Under the pieces are notes generated by a model. That model saw only the letters and a program-made list of their open reading frames with translations. It made no database searches and was not told where the DNA came from. A program made the position numbers and the translations under genes. Positions 45,934 to 59,243 of a stretch of 64,000 bases of DNA are shown here, one piece after another; position 1 is the first letter of the stretch, and each line of letters begins with the position of its first letter. The DNA is from Canna indica (lineage: Eukaryota > Streptophyta > Magnoliopsida > Zingiberales > Cannaceae): NCBI GenBank assembly GCA_034359265.1, contig CP136898.1, forward strand, positions 44,415,501 through 44,479,500, written 5' to 3'.

Positions 45934-47400
45934 ACCTTTAGCAATTTTTTTGGAATTTTATTACACATTATTATTGCGTTTATGAACCGTTCGCTCCCTA
46001 AACTTCATGCTGCCCATTTTTTGTTTTCGGGGGTTCTTGAGTCGTTCTTTTGGCTCCACGGTTCATGCGATGAATCGGGGTGGTAGTCTACTATCCAAAC
46101 TTGTCTTGGATAGATTTTGAAATCAAGAACCCCATGGGTTCATCATTGATCAGCCCCGAAATCTAAAATTTTCAGCATGTGTTGTTTGGACCATTTTGGG
46201 TGGAAATGTAACCCGATTAGCGCATTTTCGGAGTTTGTTTTTTCTTTTTTTTTTCTTAATTGTTAAGATGCATGAAAGGATAATTATGGATGAGCCCTAT
46301 GTGCTGTGACTGTGTGTAAAACGTGGTTGTGTTGATTGCTTGTAAATTTGTGAAATTTCAACATTGTATCTTTTGAACAGGGCCTGCGTACTCCTGCCTT
46401 CCTCTTGATAATTTTGATTGTAATCTTCTTTTCCCTCTCCTTAAACCTTTCCCTAAGGGTTGTTTGGGGTTTTCTTCTTTTAGTTTTGTAAAATTAGAAG
46501 TTTAGGGGCAGATTTGCGACAAGCGCGCTTGCTGCCCTATTTTGGTGCGCATGCGGAGAGGAGGTGTTCGGCGCCATTATGATGACGACTTGAACCTCGG
46601 GAAGGCACTGATGGGACCGGCAAACTACAAGATGTTTTTGGGCAGCGCCTTGGCGAGACATAGCTCCCTAAAACCCTAGGATGATAGCCTTGGTTCGCCC
46701 AATGGCTTGGGTGGAACCCTTAGAACATCCATAATATCCTTATTTACTTTATGCTTTTATTTATTGCTTTTGTTTCAATTGTTGATAGCTTAGATAATTA
46801 TAATTGAATGAAGAAACCCTCAAATAATATTGAATCCGAATGGCTAAGATATTAAGAATATTGGTCACGCCTTCCATCCTTATGAGGTACAACTGTGTCT
46901 ATTGTCACAACGGGTTTGTTGTGCAAACACAAGGCCTTTTGTGCTAATAGACACGTTGCATCTCATATGACACATACCCTTGTGTCTCTACTACTAGCTT
47001 GAATGTGACTTACCTTGTTGAGCAAACTCAATGGTGGTTGTTTCTCGCTAGGGTATACGAACGATGGGTCCGACTCAACTAGGACTCCTTGGTTTGTTGT
47101 GCAAACACAAGGCCATGGTAACTCTAGAGGCAAAAGTTGATGGAAGTCGCATAACAATATGATCGGTAAAGAGTTACCTACCCATGGACCTATTAGTGTT
47201 TGTCGTGTTAAATGTGAGACCCGAGTAGGAGACGTGGGGTTCCATTTTTCCTTAAGGAAGTCTACCAACAAGGGCTTCCCGCTTCCCAATAGAAGGGTCA
47301 TTTAGGAATCGCGAAATTAGTGGGATCCATGATTAATCATAAGACCTTAATAATCATGCATATAACATATCTGTTCATTTATATCTTTCTTTTTATAACA
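45934..47400 (+). other. long untranslated leader of plus copia element
   Basis: No credible gene over 1.4 kb. It contains a 24-bp box GGTTTGTTGTGCAAACACAA + GGCC twice (46913-46936 and 47091-47114), each with an internal palindrome. Such long leaders are usual between the PBS and gag of this copia type. The 112-residue minus frame 46963-47301 is incidental. Confidence 0.55.
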
Positions 47401-48170
47401 CGTCATCTTCACCGTCATTGCGTTGTATTCTTGATGCTAATAAATTAAATGGACAAAATTACATTGATTGGTTGCGAAATTTGAGGATTGTCCTCACCCA
47501 GGAAAGACTTTCCCACGTTCTTGATAACAGGCCACCAGATACCCCTTTCGCAAAGGGCTATCGAGGAAGTGAGAGCCACTTACAAGAAGTGGCAAGATGA
47601 CAACACTACTATTCAGTGCACTATGCTCGCCTCTATGTCCGATGTGTTGCAGCGACAACATGAAAAGATGGACGCTAGGTCCATCCTCTCTCACCTCAAG
47701 GAGTTGTATGGTGAAGAGAGTCGGACTGCTAAGTTTGAGCTATCAAAGCAACTCATCCAGGCCAAGATGACGGCAGGGACCCATGTTGAAACACATATCC
47801 TCAAACTAATCGATTTGATCGAGAGGTTAGAGAAATTGAGCGTAAACATGGCTAAGGGGCTAAGTCAAGACTTAGCACTCCAATCCCTCCCGGATTCATT
47901 TTCACAGTTTGATGATAACTTCCACACAAACAAGCAGGATGACTTTCTTCTCGAAGACTACTGATCGAGTCTCACCTTATGTAGGATAAGGACACAGTCT
48001 CATTAGTGAGAGATGCCTTTGAGGCAAATTTACACTATGTTAAGAATAAATTGAAAAACAGAGCTGTAAAGCCTTTGATTAATATCAAGAAGAAATGGAA
48101 AGTTGTTCTCAATTGCACCTACTATCATTATGGTAAATATGGCCACTGGAAGCGTAACTACAAGTAGAAT
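47401..48170 (+). pseudogene. copia gag, plus element
   Basis: The first segment, RCILDANKLNGQNYIDWLRN (from 47421), is in one frame. After a shift near 47560 the frame 47488-47964 continues through YKKWQDDNTTIQC and LIDLIERLEKLSVNMAKGL. The zinc knuckle at about 48112-48165 has lost most cysteines (CTYYHYGKYGHWKRNYK). No ATG is found at the expected start. Confidence 0.75.
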
Positions 48171-50821
48171 TTTCGTAGATGAACTAAACTGAAGATGTTT
48201 TTTTTTAAATTGTCTCTTCAGGTACGCACGTCATAAGAATATTTCGTCATTGACTCTACCGAGTATTTGATACCAATCATCATTTACAAGATGTTGCAGG
48301 ATAAGAGAAAAGGTAGAAGATTAGACAAAAGGAAACTACGACCTACGCGTAGATAATGGCGCAAGAGTTGCATCCTTAGATGTGAAAACCTATTGTCTAA
48401 GTCTTCTATTCGACAAGACCGTTGATATTGATTTGTTCCAGTGTTAATAAAAGAACATCCTTTCCTTTGTTCTCTGAATAAGATTATGAAAAGTTCTTTA
48501 ATATGCGACTGAACCAATTTAAATTGGTTTAATGGTTTTTGAAGTTAATGATAAATATTTTTGAACGAACGCACAAAGAGATAAAATTAACCTCACCTAC
48601 TTTTGGCTTTTATGACTTTGGGCGATTATGAATCACAGTCAGAACTTGAGAAGTGTGTCTCAAGGAGATTCTGATCTAGTCTCTATTCACCAAACCTAGC
48701 GAACTGCTCGCTGAGTTGATTAGAATTGGCCTACGTAGGTGTATGTAGGCCGATAACAACTCAAGCCAAAAAAGGATACTCCTACGATATGATTAGGCAC
48801 GAGTACGCCCACCTGTTTTGGCACAAACCACCTTTGAATCGTTTAAGGAGTATGAAGGTGAAGTTAAAGAAACATATTGGAAAAGGTATTATAGGCCTTC
48901 AATTGGATCGAGGTAGAGAATACTTATCCACTAAGTTTGTGAATTATCTCGAAGATAATAAGATTGTCTCTGTATGGACCCCTCCTGACACAATGGTGTG
49001 TCTGAAAGGAGGAATCACACCTTATTGGATATGATGTGATCCATACTTAGCTTCCAATCTCTTTCTAGAGGATAAGGTATTGTAGCGGTCATAATTTTAT
49101 CTATCTCTGATACACCATATAAGATATAGAATGACAAGAAATCGAGTCTGAGACATCTCGTGATTTGGGGTTGCCTAGCGTATGACAAACTTGACCAGGT
49201 GCAAAATTTTGAGGAATACCCTTAAAAGTGTTTTGGGTATCAAATTCTTCAACTGAACAAAAGTTTTGCCACCACTTTCTTAGAAAGGGAGTTTGTCGAC
49301 GAAAGTGGGAGTGGAAGATGTGTTGAACTTGGTGAAGTTTGGCAACCACGAATAAATTTGTGATAACTAGTGGAAAGTTCACAAGTTAAACCAATCCATG
49401 TAATTATTACTTTCCATCACTCTTCTAGGAGACTACATAGACTGCCTAAGTGATGATATCTAGCCATAGAGTATGACCTAAATTCAGGCAATTTGCTATC
49501 TCTTAATGGTCAAATGTGTTGACACCATGCAATGGCATTATGCAAATCCAAACTGGATACAAACCAACTGCGGACTTTGGTTGACCAGCTCTAAAAGGAT
49601 GAGGCAAGGCGTGGACCTATAAAACCAGACTGGCTATGAATAAGATCTAACCCAGACAATAGGTTGTCTGTAAGGATATTGCTAGCCATCAGTGCGTGCT
49701 AGGAATACGAGATCTGGCTAGTGGGTGTATAGACTGTGCTCTTCTATTATGAAGAAGTCTAAATGGCATAGCCAGAAGAGTTCGTATCCTCGGTTGGACC
49801 GAGTAAGGTATGCAAGCTGCAAAGGTCCATTTATAGACTACAGCTAGCATCGAAGAGTTGAAACATCCGTTTTTGAAGAGATAATCAAAATGGTTGTGAT
49901 TTTATCAAAAATGTGGATGAACCTTGTGTAGACAAGATATTTAGTGGGAGTGTTCATATTGTATGACATACTTATGGGAAAAGCGTTCTCATGCTCCAGT
50001 TATTTTCCATACTGATTCTCTATGGTACATCTGGGAAAGGCTTCCTGTATGCTTGACATTAGGATCTATATGGATAGGTCTGAAAGGATGTCTGGTTTAC
50101 CCCAACCCATGTATATTGGTACAGTGCTAAAAGAGTTTTAGCATCGAAGGTAGTAAAAGAGATTACTTGCCTAAGAGTCATTACATCAGTCTTTCTAAGA
50201 TGATGTCTGCTAAGACACCTGAGGAGAGATAAAAGATATGAGATCCATTATGCTTCGGCAGTGGCATCCACCATGTGATGCTTTGCACTTAGCTTGATAT
50301 TGCTTATACCTTAGAGGTATCTAGCAGATTTCAAGCAAAACCCTAGAGAATAACATTGAAAAGCAAATGGAGAACTCTCTCGGGCACTTGAGAAGGATGA
50401 GAGACGTTCTATACGACAAATAAACCATATGATGGTATGAGGATACCTTTAATGGTGGTGTAGTAAGTAAGAAAATGTTCCTAGCTAGGTACTGTAATCG
50501 GTAAGGTGACTAAGGCTTTGTGCTTTGCTACTTACTTTACCCCTTAGGATAGCACCAGATAAAGGAGTTTATCATTCGGTGGAAGTTGTTCCTGAGGTTG
50601 CCAGTTCAGCATCGGTATTGTATGACATACTGGGACTGTTGCTCAAAGTTAAGGTACTAAGATCCTGTGAAGATCATTGCTTCTCTTAAAGGGTGGTATA
50701 ACCTCGTTGTTGGAAAGAGGTGATGACTGAAAGACATTGATGTACATTAAACTAATTACCACAACAGCAGATTCGATCACAACTAAAATTTGGTATAAAG
50801 ATACTAGGTTGATTAGCTAAA
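48171..50821 (+). pseudogene. copia pol, heavily decayed, plus element
   Basis: Traces in order: integrase core in the frame 48726-49034 (LDRGREYLSTKFVNYLED near 48901-48955 and WTPP near 48976); RT pieces around 49700-50000 (YEEVYMA-like then VDEPCV near 49915); RNase H pieces near 50250-50560. Stops and frameshifts occur every few tens of codons. The 93- and 77-residue minus frames are shadows. Confidence 0.65.
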
Positions 50822-50836
50822 ATGCAAGTAGGAGAT
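50822..50836 (+). promoter_or_regulatory. polypurine tract, plus copia element
   Basis: ATGCAAGTAGGAGAT directly precedes the LTR start TGAAAGG. This is the copia-type AAGTGGGAGAT with one change. Confidence 0.75.
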
Positions 50837-52901
50837 TGAAAGGAATAGTGCCCTTAAGCTAATCACATGTCAATGTGTTTAGGGACTATTCAAGGGTAAT
50901 CAACTTAATAAGGTAACCTTTTCATCAATATGCTGCATCTTTATTCATAAAGATTATGATGACCCCCATGAACCCGGGCAACTGATTCCGAGGCCATGAT
51001 GAATTCATGCCAGTGAGACTTGGAATCCAGATGCCCATGTTCTAAATGTTCCTAGTCGCATGATCACCAATTAGGGAATCGGTGATTTCGGATAGACTAG
51101 TGCACTTGATACATGCCCTATACGATAAGGGATAGCTGATCTCACAGTTACCTATGAGTCATCATTAATGTACCAGTGCAGGTGCTCATTAGGGAATGAC
51201 TTCACTAAATGAACCTGCGCGATGTTCCTCGGGTGATAGAAGGTGCAAGTAGTCCCTGGACCTGAGGTTGTCATGGTTACCTTGTGAGTGACGACCCATT
51301 GTCTTGGTCCTATCCCTACGTGGTCCTCAGCATCGTATGTCGGGTATTACTAGGCATGGGGAAGCATTCATGAAGGTATGTGAGCAACCAACATAGAATC
51401 GATTACTCCTAGTGAGAGGAGATAATGTCCTATGTGTCCCTGCAAGTGTCGACTCAGGAATCTCTGGCCAGAGTAGACATGAAAGTCAGGAAGATATTTT
51501 TGACGTTTCATTATTGAGATGACATCTAGGCGGGTGGAATACATATGAATCGGTATTAGGGTTTGATACTTCTTCCGTACCCTAGCCGAATTCGGGACGT
51601 TGTAACCGAGAGACTTAGTTGCACAGTAACTAATCGCCGAAGGGCATTCGATCCCCTATAGATTGAACCTCACACTATCCGAGTAGTCATGACATATTGC
51701 TAGACATCAATCTTAACTTGTGAGTGGAATCTCTCACAACCAGACTAAAGGGGTTTTAGTGGTGGCTCGTAAGATTCGAATAAAAGTCGTTCTATCATAT
51801 CCGACTCTCCGTTATGCAAAACTCACTACTGGCTTAGTATGGAGCCTAATGGGTCACACACAACAGGCTAACCTCGTAACGGGCCTTATGAGATAAAGTT
51901 TGTATGCGGCACTATATGTCTACTAGCATGGATATGCTGCAACACGATCATGGATCTCGTTTACGGACATGATAGGAACGATATTTTCTATAGAAACGAA
52001 TACGCGAGGAAGAAGTTACTCGGTAACCTTAATTTGTAGGGCATCCCTAAATTGTAGGGATTGGAACATGATAAATCCTAATCAATAAGAATTTAATTTA
52101 TAGAGATAAATTTAAGTTTATATTTGGTTGGATTTGAGTAATTTTGAATTAATTGTAAATTCATTAAATATAAATTATTATTTTGGAGGCAAACCCCAAA
52201 ATTTTGAATTCCGAGGAGAGGATTTAAAAGGGGGGGCGGGTCTACCTAGGTGGCAACCTATGCCCCTTATAAATAGATGGTCTAACCTCCTTCAAAGGGG
52301 TTAAGCAAATCGGTTACTCATCTTGGAGAAGAGCGAGGGCTTAGTTCTTGAGAGGCTTCTTGAAGAGAAAAGCTCCAAGAACTCATCTTCATCTCCTTGG
52401 GTGGTTGGCCATCTAAAGCTTCCTTCCCCAGTTTTGTGAAGCCGATTGAAGGTCTCTTCCTCTTGGGTGTGTCATCTACTTCATCTTCTTGGAGGAGTCC
52501 AAGAAGGACAGCGAGGTATTCCTTCATCTTACTCCTCGTTCCGTGGTTTTCTCATCCCCTCTTCCTCCCTTTTGGTTCTCGGTTCTTGGTGGAAGGGCCG
52601 GCTTCACCTTGGTGCGTTTCGGGGTTGAGATTGCCTCTCCGTTGAGCCACAATGAGTCTCCATGTTCGCTGCGCCCTTGTTGCAAGGCGCTTGGTGTGGA
52701 CTTTCCTTGGAGGACATGCGCGTGTGTGTCTTGAAACGATGATAGGCGCAACGCGCTATACCATCCGTAGTATAAGGTAAATCTTCTCCTTCTACTCGTT
52801 GATTGAATTCCTTAAAGATTGCTAAAGTTGATCGCTGGTTTAGGGATGTTTTGAATTTCTAAATCACTTTTTCCGATATGCTTCTTCTTACCATCCCAAC
52901 A
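50837..52901 (+). repeat. 3' LTR of plus copia element
   Basis: 2065 bp, TGAAAGGAATAG to CCCATCCCAACA. TATA TTATAAATAG at about 52267. The segment 52397-52734 is open in two frames in this and sister LTRs, but the frames differ between copies, so no protein is proposed. Confidence 0.9.
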
Positions 52902-53151
52902 GTTTATACTATGACTAGGCATAATTTAGGTATAAACACATTTACATGCAATAAGAATCCCACATCATGAACTCTTCATGATTTCCTTTGCACTATTTCA
53001 TATATCAAGGATTTCATTACATAGTTTAAGTCTTTATGCAAGCAAATGAAGTAACATGAGCACTAAGTAATAAAGATACCCTTTCATAAATAAGTAAAAT
53101 GTATATGAAGAGTTCCCAATTACATGAGGGCTCTAGGGCATATCACTAACA
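52902..53151 (-). repeat. 3' LTR of minus copia element, truncated
   Basis: Matches 61704-61953 of the 5' LTR. On minus it begins TGTTAGTGATATGCCC directly after the polypurine tract GCAAGTGGGAGAT (53165-53152). It is cut at 52902 by the plus copia element. Confidence 0.9.
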
Positions 53152-53165
53152 ATCTCCCACTTGCA

Positions 53166-53834
53166 CTATAGCCAATCGCCCTTAAACTTTATACTCATAT
53201 TGTTTACATGAAAGTCAAAATTGCTTTGGGTAAGTGCTTTAGTGAGAGGATCAACTACATTGTGATCGGTGGGGACCCTTCCAATCTTTACATCATTTCT
53301 ACCAATGGTCTCTCTAATCGGATGGTAGCGTTTGAGAACATGCTTGGATTGTTGATGAGACTTTGGTTTCTTTGCTTCTGCAATGACTCCATTATTATCA
53401 CAATGTAGAGGTATTGGATCAACAATGCTGGGAACCACTCCTAGTTCAGTAATGAACTTCCTGATCCAAACTGCTTCCTTAGCTGCCTTAGAACTTGCTA
53501 TGTACTCAGCCTTCGTCTTAGAGTCTGCAATTGTATCTTGTTTGGAACTCTTCCAACTATCTGCACCTCCTCCAAATATGAACACAGAGCCTGACTGTGA
53601 CTTATAATCATCTTTGTCAGATTGGAAGCTGACATCTATATACTCGCTAACCTGCAAGTCACCTTCTCTATATACCCAGAACATATCCTTAGTCATTCTC
53701 AAGTACTTAAGGATGTTCTTTATAACCACCCAATGTTCCTCTCCATGATTGGATTGGAATCTGCTCGTGACACTCAAAGCGATGATACATCGGCTCGTGT
53801 AGCATATATGATAGATCCTATAGCTGATCCACAA
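53166..53834 (-). pseudogene. copia RNase H and polyprotein C-terminus, minus element
   Basis: Open frame of 222 residues. It contains EEHWVVIKNILKYLRMTKD, the RNase H landmarks IDVSFQSDKDD, DSKTKAEY and HCDNN, and the end VDPLTKALTQ before the stop. Compared with the family the catalytic positions look mostly kept. It is not a stand-alone gene: upstream RT is broken. Confidence 0.85.
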
Positions 53835-54755
53835 GGAATCTTACTCATATTCTCTCTTTCTATTTGTGTTTTAGGACACATAAACTTAGAAAGAGGTTTT
53901 TCATGTATCATAGGAATGAACCCTTTCTTGGAGAGATCCATGCTAAACCACTTTAGCGTCTTATCAATGTATGTAGATTGTGAAAGGCCTAACAACCTAT
54001 TGGATCTATCTCTATAAATCCTAATCCTCAAAATATAGGTTGCTTTTCCAAGGTCTTTTATGGAGAATTGCTTAAAAAGCTGAATTTTGACTGATTGAAG
54101 AACTAAGACATCATTTCTTAATTATAAGTAGTATGTCATCAACATATAGTACTAGGAAAATTATCGCACTCCCACTAACCTTTTTGTACACGCAAGGTTC
54201 ATCCACATTTTTCGAGAAACCAAACTCTTCAATTGTCTCATCAAATCAAATATTCCAGCTCCTAGACACTTGCTTCAACCCGTAAATGGATTTCTGAAGC
54301 TTGCATACTTTGTTGCCATTTTCGGATGTGAATCCTTCAGGTTGTGTCATGTACACTTCCTCTACTAAATTTCCATTAAGGAAAATAGTTTTCACATCCA
54401 TCTGCCAAATCTCATAATCATAATGAGCGGTAATGGCAAGCAATATCCTTATGGATTTAAGTATGGCCATTGGTGAAAAGGTTTCATCAAAGTCAATTCC
54501 TTGTCTTTGACGATAGCCTTTTGCAATAAGGCATGCCTTATAGGTAATCACATTACCTTCCATGTCGGTCTTCTTCTTGAAGATCCATTTGCACCCTATG
54601 AGTTTTATCCCTTCAAGTGCATCAACCAATGTCCAAACTTGGTTATCATACATGGAATCCATCTCAAATTTCATAGCCTTAAGCCATAATTCAAATTCTG
54701 AACTCTTGAGAACTTCCTCATAGCTTGTAGACTCATTATCTTCTACTAGCAACAC
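53835..54755 (-). pseudogene. copia reverse transcriptase, minus element
   Basis: The frame 54755-54246 covers the RT fingers and palm (WKWIFKKK-like stretch, KAYRQRQGIDFDETFSP region, IWQMDVKTIFLNG). It is followed after a stop by the polymerase box YVDD at 54146-54135 and by the frame 54031-53774. Two or more interruptions lie between 54245 and 54032. RT would copy element RNA. Confidence 0.85.
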
Positions 54756-55660
54756 ATCCTTATTCTCATCTATGAGAAATCCATATCTCTCTGGAACTGT
54801 GTGTACTCTAGTAGAACGGCTAGGTTCATGTGTAACTTTAGGTACATCTACTATCTCATCATCATGAGTAGTGGGTTTGGGATATATCTATCGATTGATC
54901 CACCTCTATTTGTGCATCTTGAACTTCACCAAGTTCAACTCTACTCCCACTATCTTTTTTTAGACGAAACTCTTTCTCTAAGAAGACATCATGCTTTGAA
55001 ACAAACACCTTTTGTTCCAAAGGATGGTAGAAATAGTATCCTAAAAACTCTCTTGAATACCCCACAAATATGCATTTATCATATTTAGCTTCTAGCATAT
55101 CTGACATCGTCCTTTTAACGTAAGCAGGACAGCCTCATACTTTCATATGTTAAAGTATAAGTTTCTTGTGATACCACATCTCATATGGTGTAACATCAAT
55201 CGATTTGGATGGAACTCCGTTTCGAGCATAAACTGCAATTTCCAATGCATAACCCCAAAAGGACTTGGGTAACTCTACTAGACTCATCATTGATCGAACC
55301 ATGTCCAACAATGTTCGATTTCTCCTTACAAACACACCATTTTGATGTGGCGTATATGGAGGAGTCCATTGAGAAATAATCCCATTATATCTCAGATAAC
55401 TTTGGAGTTTTTGGCTTAAGTATTCTCCACCTCGATAAGATCTAAGTGTTTTAATATTTTTGCCAAGTTGTTTCTCAACTTTATTTCTGAATCTTTGAAC
55501 TTTTCAAAAACTTCAGATTTAAACTTCATTAGATATATGTACCCAAATCTCGAGTAATCATCAATGGAAGTTATGAAATAGAGAAAACCACCTCTTGCGT
55601 GTGTTGACATTGGACCACAAACATCTGAATGCATGAGTTCCAATGCATCATCGGCACGTG
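54756..55660 (-). pseudogene. copia integrase, minus element
   Basis: Open pieces 55643-55416 (HSDVCGPMSTHARGGF and the DDYSRFGYIYL core strand), 55335-55150 (MMSLVELPKSFWGYALE then TPYEMWY) and 55107-54862 (CIFVGYSREFLGYYFY). The stretch with the second catalytic Asp (about 55340-55415) is damaged. Confidence 0.8.
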
Positions 55661-56330
55661 CACCCTTTCAACTAAATGGCACTTTTTTCATCTTACTTGA
55701 TAAACAAGATTCACATGTTTCATATAATTCATAATCAAATGAACCTAAGTCACCAGACTTGTGTAACTTAGTCATGCAGGTTTCGTTTATATAGCCAAGG
55801 TGACAATGCCACAAGTAAGATGACTTTAAGCTATCTTTCTTAGCTCTCTTGGTATTTATGTTGTGAATTTCCTTATCAATATCAAGCATATATATTCCAT
55901 TAACATTTGTTCCAGAACAATAAAACATATTATTCAACACAATAGAACCCTTTGTTCTTTGTAATGGAAATGTCAAAACCTTATTCAACAAGACAAGATA
56001 AGGAAATAATGTTCTTAGACAAAGAAGGAACATAATAACAATTTTCAAGTTCCAAAATAAGTCCACTAGGTAAACATAAATGATAAGTTCCTACAGCAAG
56101 TGCAGCAACTCTTGCTCCAGTCGCACTGCACATGTCTATCTCCCCTTTGTCCACCTTTCTACTGCTCCTTAGACCCAGCATGTCAGAACACAAGTGAGCA
56201 CCACAATCGGTATCCAATACCGATGAGTGATTTCTAGAAGCAGTATGTGTATTAATTTCAATAACACAAATACCTAAAGTAAAAGCAGCTTCTTGCTTCT
56301 TCTCCTTGAGCGACTCTAAGTAGGTCTTGC
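55661..56330 (-). pseudogene. copia protease and pre-integrase zinc region, minus element
   Basis: 56217-55981 carries the protease active site region reading VLDTDCGAHLC, where the family glycine after Asp-Thr is Asp. 56066-55668 contains the pre-integrase zinc domain with WHCHLGYINE and CESCLSSKMKK (HHCC pattern). Frames overlap with one shift near 56000. Confidence 0.75.
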
Positions 56331-57110
56331 AGTTGTGCTTCCAGTCACCTCCCTTGCCACAATAGAATCAAGTCCCCTTGGAGTCAGTCTCTTTTTGTGC
56401 ACTTGGCACCTTCCCCCTTTTCTTGATCCCACCTTGGGGCTTAGTTGTTTTCTTCTTCTTGTTTTTGCCTTTCTTTTTCTTCTGGGAAGTAGAAGAACCA
56501 ACAGCCATAAATGCTTTCTGATTCTTCTTCACTGAATCATCAGTAGTCTTGAGCATATTTACCAATTCAGGTAAAGTGGTGGATATCTTGTTCATTTGAT
56601 AGTTAAGCACAAACTGCGCATAACTAGGAGACAAAGATTGTAGAATTAGGTCTACACCTAATTCATGGTCCATCACAAAACCTAAAGAGGCAAGGCCCTC
56701 AATATAGCCCAACATCTTCAGCACATGAGATGCGACTGAAGTTCCCTCCATCATCCTACATTGGAACAGTAACTTCGATATCTCATATCGCTCAGTGCGA
56801 GCTTGTTCTTCAAACATCTCCTTCAAAGACATGGAGGCTTTCATATACTCATGCTGCTTTTGAAGTTTCGGAGACATGGAGGCCAACATGATCATGTTAC
56901 CATATCATTGTCCTCGGACCACTTCAAATAAGCTTGTTGTTGATCAGCAGTAGCATCATCTAGAGGCACGAGTGGTCCTGATGTATCTAATACATACAAA
57001 ATCTTTTCAGCCTTGAGAACAATTCCTAAGTTAGGATACCAATCAAGATAATTGGGGCCAGTCAATTTATTTGAGTCGAGGATCGAACGCGGACTTACGT
57101 TTGTGCTCAT
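56331..57110 (-). pseudogene. copia gag, minus element
   Basis: Starts MSTNVSPRSILDSNKLTG at 57110. A one-base deletion near 56892 separates the first piece (ending DNDMVT) from the frame 56895-56368, which continues LASMSPKLQKQHEYM and a lysine-rich linker. The zinc knuckle follows at 56366-56325 (FYCGKGGDWKHNC), whose first Cys codon is now a stop. Gag would form the particle and bind RNA. Confidence 0.85.
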
Positions 57111-59231
57111 GATTAAAATGCACCTAAATGTAAAGAATGAAAAAATTAGCATATGCACATGTACATGAATGCATTAATTATGTCTTTATTTAATCACATT
57201 TTAACTCACATTATTTTATTGCGAACCAATAGCCCTCACTATTGATACGGGAAAGCCTAATTGATTTCCTAGTGGGTCAATATCCATCTAGGTTAAAATT
57301 TGACCTTGAGTATAATCAACAAGCCAACTTTAACTTTGATGGTAGGTATCTCAAACCAATTGCATCTTCATGCAACTACTGAATGATTGAGTTATCAACT
57401 CTTGATATATGAATATCTCATATTCCCTACCTCTTGCTCATCAACCTTGAGTATGCTTAACAAATTAATGAACAAGTTAAGACAAACCTATTAATATAAT
57501 CTTGAACATATTCTATGTAGAGTGGGCTTCAGTATGCTCAACAACCCAACATCTATAAAAAACTTTGGTTCTTTGATTACATTAACAGAAGGTGTTCTTG
57601 TCTTAATATTTAAAATGAGGGATTTGTTCCTTTTAGTCTCATCAAACACGATTGGCATTGTAAGATATGTAAAACATATTAATCACATAATATCATGCAT
57701 ACAAAAATAAACATGATCTAGTTATGAAATTTTAATGTTAATTTCCTCGAGCCATAAAGGAAATTAACATATCAAAATATGGTAGAATGCATGAACAAAC
57801 CAAAGAAAATGACACAACACATTTCATTTCTTTTTGGTTCTTTCTACCACCTTCTTCTCCTTGAGCTTTTGTACTCCTATTCTAATCTTATCTTATGTAA
57901 TCTAATTACATAATTCTAAAAAGAAGCCTCAAATTACATTTGAAGGAATTTAGATGAGAAGAGAAATACAATGTAGATATAAGAGAAGGCAGGACACACA
58001 TGTCCTATTTACCAAAATAATAAATATGCATATGAATAATCTCATTGGTCACAGATTCCATAACTAGATCATCATGCCAAACATACATCCTTACCATGCA
58101 TAATCAAATGCATGGTAAGATAATTAAGAAATATAGAATTCGGCCTTTGTATATAAATAACATTCCAAATTTGAAAAAATATTTGCAAAAATTTTATTTA
58201 AAAAAACTCTTTCTAGAAAGGAAACTATTTAATTCTATTCAAATTTCAAATTTACTAATTAATGTAATTTGATGCTTTATTGATCCAATCAATAATTAAC
58301 TTTGCAATTATGATTATTTAATCATATTAAATGAAATTGCCTAAGCTCTAAAATTATAAATCCTAATCTCATTAAGATAAACATGATAAAAACGACAAGG
58401 TTAAACTTTTGAAATCCTTTTTCAAGCTTGACTATGAATCATATTCCTACTTGGATTGTTCCAAAAACAATTAGAACGACTTTGACATTAGTTCCAGGAA
58501 TCATGCACATAAAATTTAATGTCAGATGATAAATTTTATCCATTCAAATTAACTCCTTGGGCCAACCAAGTCATCGTTAACTTGATAGACAAATTATCAC
58601 TACTAGAAAACGAATTTGTGCATGTTCATGATCACGGGAACTAATTTGTGAACCAAATTAATTATTAAGGAATTCATTTTTAACACTTGAAACCTTTTAT
58701 TAGCATTCATAATTATCAAATAATCACAAAAATACAGATATGGAATCTTCAAAAATTAAAACAAAGAATCACATACAAGGAACCCCAAAATTGGGTCCTA
58801 GGGTTTTCATGGACCCTTGTAGATTCATTTAGTTTTTCTTATTTCTATTAAACCCTTTAATAGATCCTTGCTATCCAGAATTAAAATGAACATTTTAATT
58901 CATCATTACCATAATTTAATTAATAGAAAAAGTAAGAACAACAAGTAAAAACAGGTTCATCAAACTACAAGTAATCGCAAGCCCTAAAATAAGGGTTTTC
59001 GGGTTCTATCTTTAGCCAATCGATCTAGATCATAGATTTTATTCAAGACCAATAATATTCATATTCAATCATCATCAAATATCTATTTTATAGGTCTAAA
59101 CAAATAAAAATTACATATATCATTTCAAAATTCGTGTTAAACAAGTACACACAAGCTGAAATCTACGTAATTCAATCCTACTGTTCTTTTGATGCAATTT
59201 TTAGCACTGATACCATTGTTGGTAACCATTA
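57111..59231 (-). other. long AT-rich leader of minus copia element
   Basis: About 2.1 kb between gag and PBS without a supported gene. It includes a CACTACTAGAAAACG at 58611-58625 that mimics a CACTA end but has no subterminal repeats. It ends in a duplicated LTR-end/PBS module (59204-59243). Confidence 0.5.
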
Positions 59232-59243
59232 GCTTTGATACCA
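59204..59243 (-). promoter_or_regulatory. primer-binding site, present twice
   Basis: On minus: TGGTATCAAAGC at 59243-59232, then TGGTATCAGTGC at 59215-59204. Each is preceded by an AACA-A step. Either could pair with initiator tRNA-Met; the one next to the LTR is the normal position. Confidence 0.75.

Larger units (their letters stand above)
44283..52901 (+). mobile_element. Tork/TAR-like Ty1/copia element
   Basis: 5'-truncated LTR 44283-45919, PBS 45921-45933, long leader, gag, very decayed pol, polypurine tract, 3' LTR 50837-52901. It lies against and probably inside the 3' LTR of the minus copia element: after 52901 that LTR continues as GTTTATACTATGA, matching 61702-61715. Its right-side target duplication would be GTTTA; the left side is lost. 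Confidence 0.88.

Noticed and set aside
46963..47301. 112-residue minus frame
   Set aside because: It lies in the noncoding leader of a copia element; no family resemblance.
58611..58625. CACTACTAGAAAACG, possible CACTA terminus
   Set aside because: No subterminal repeats or partner end follow; probably chance in AT-rich leader.
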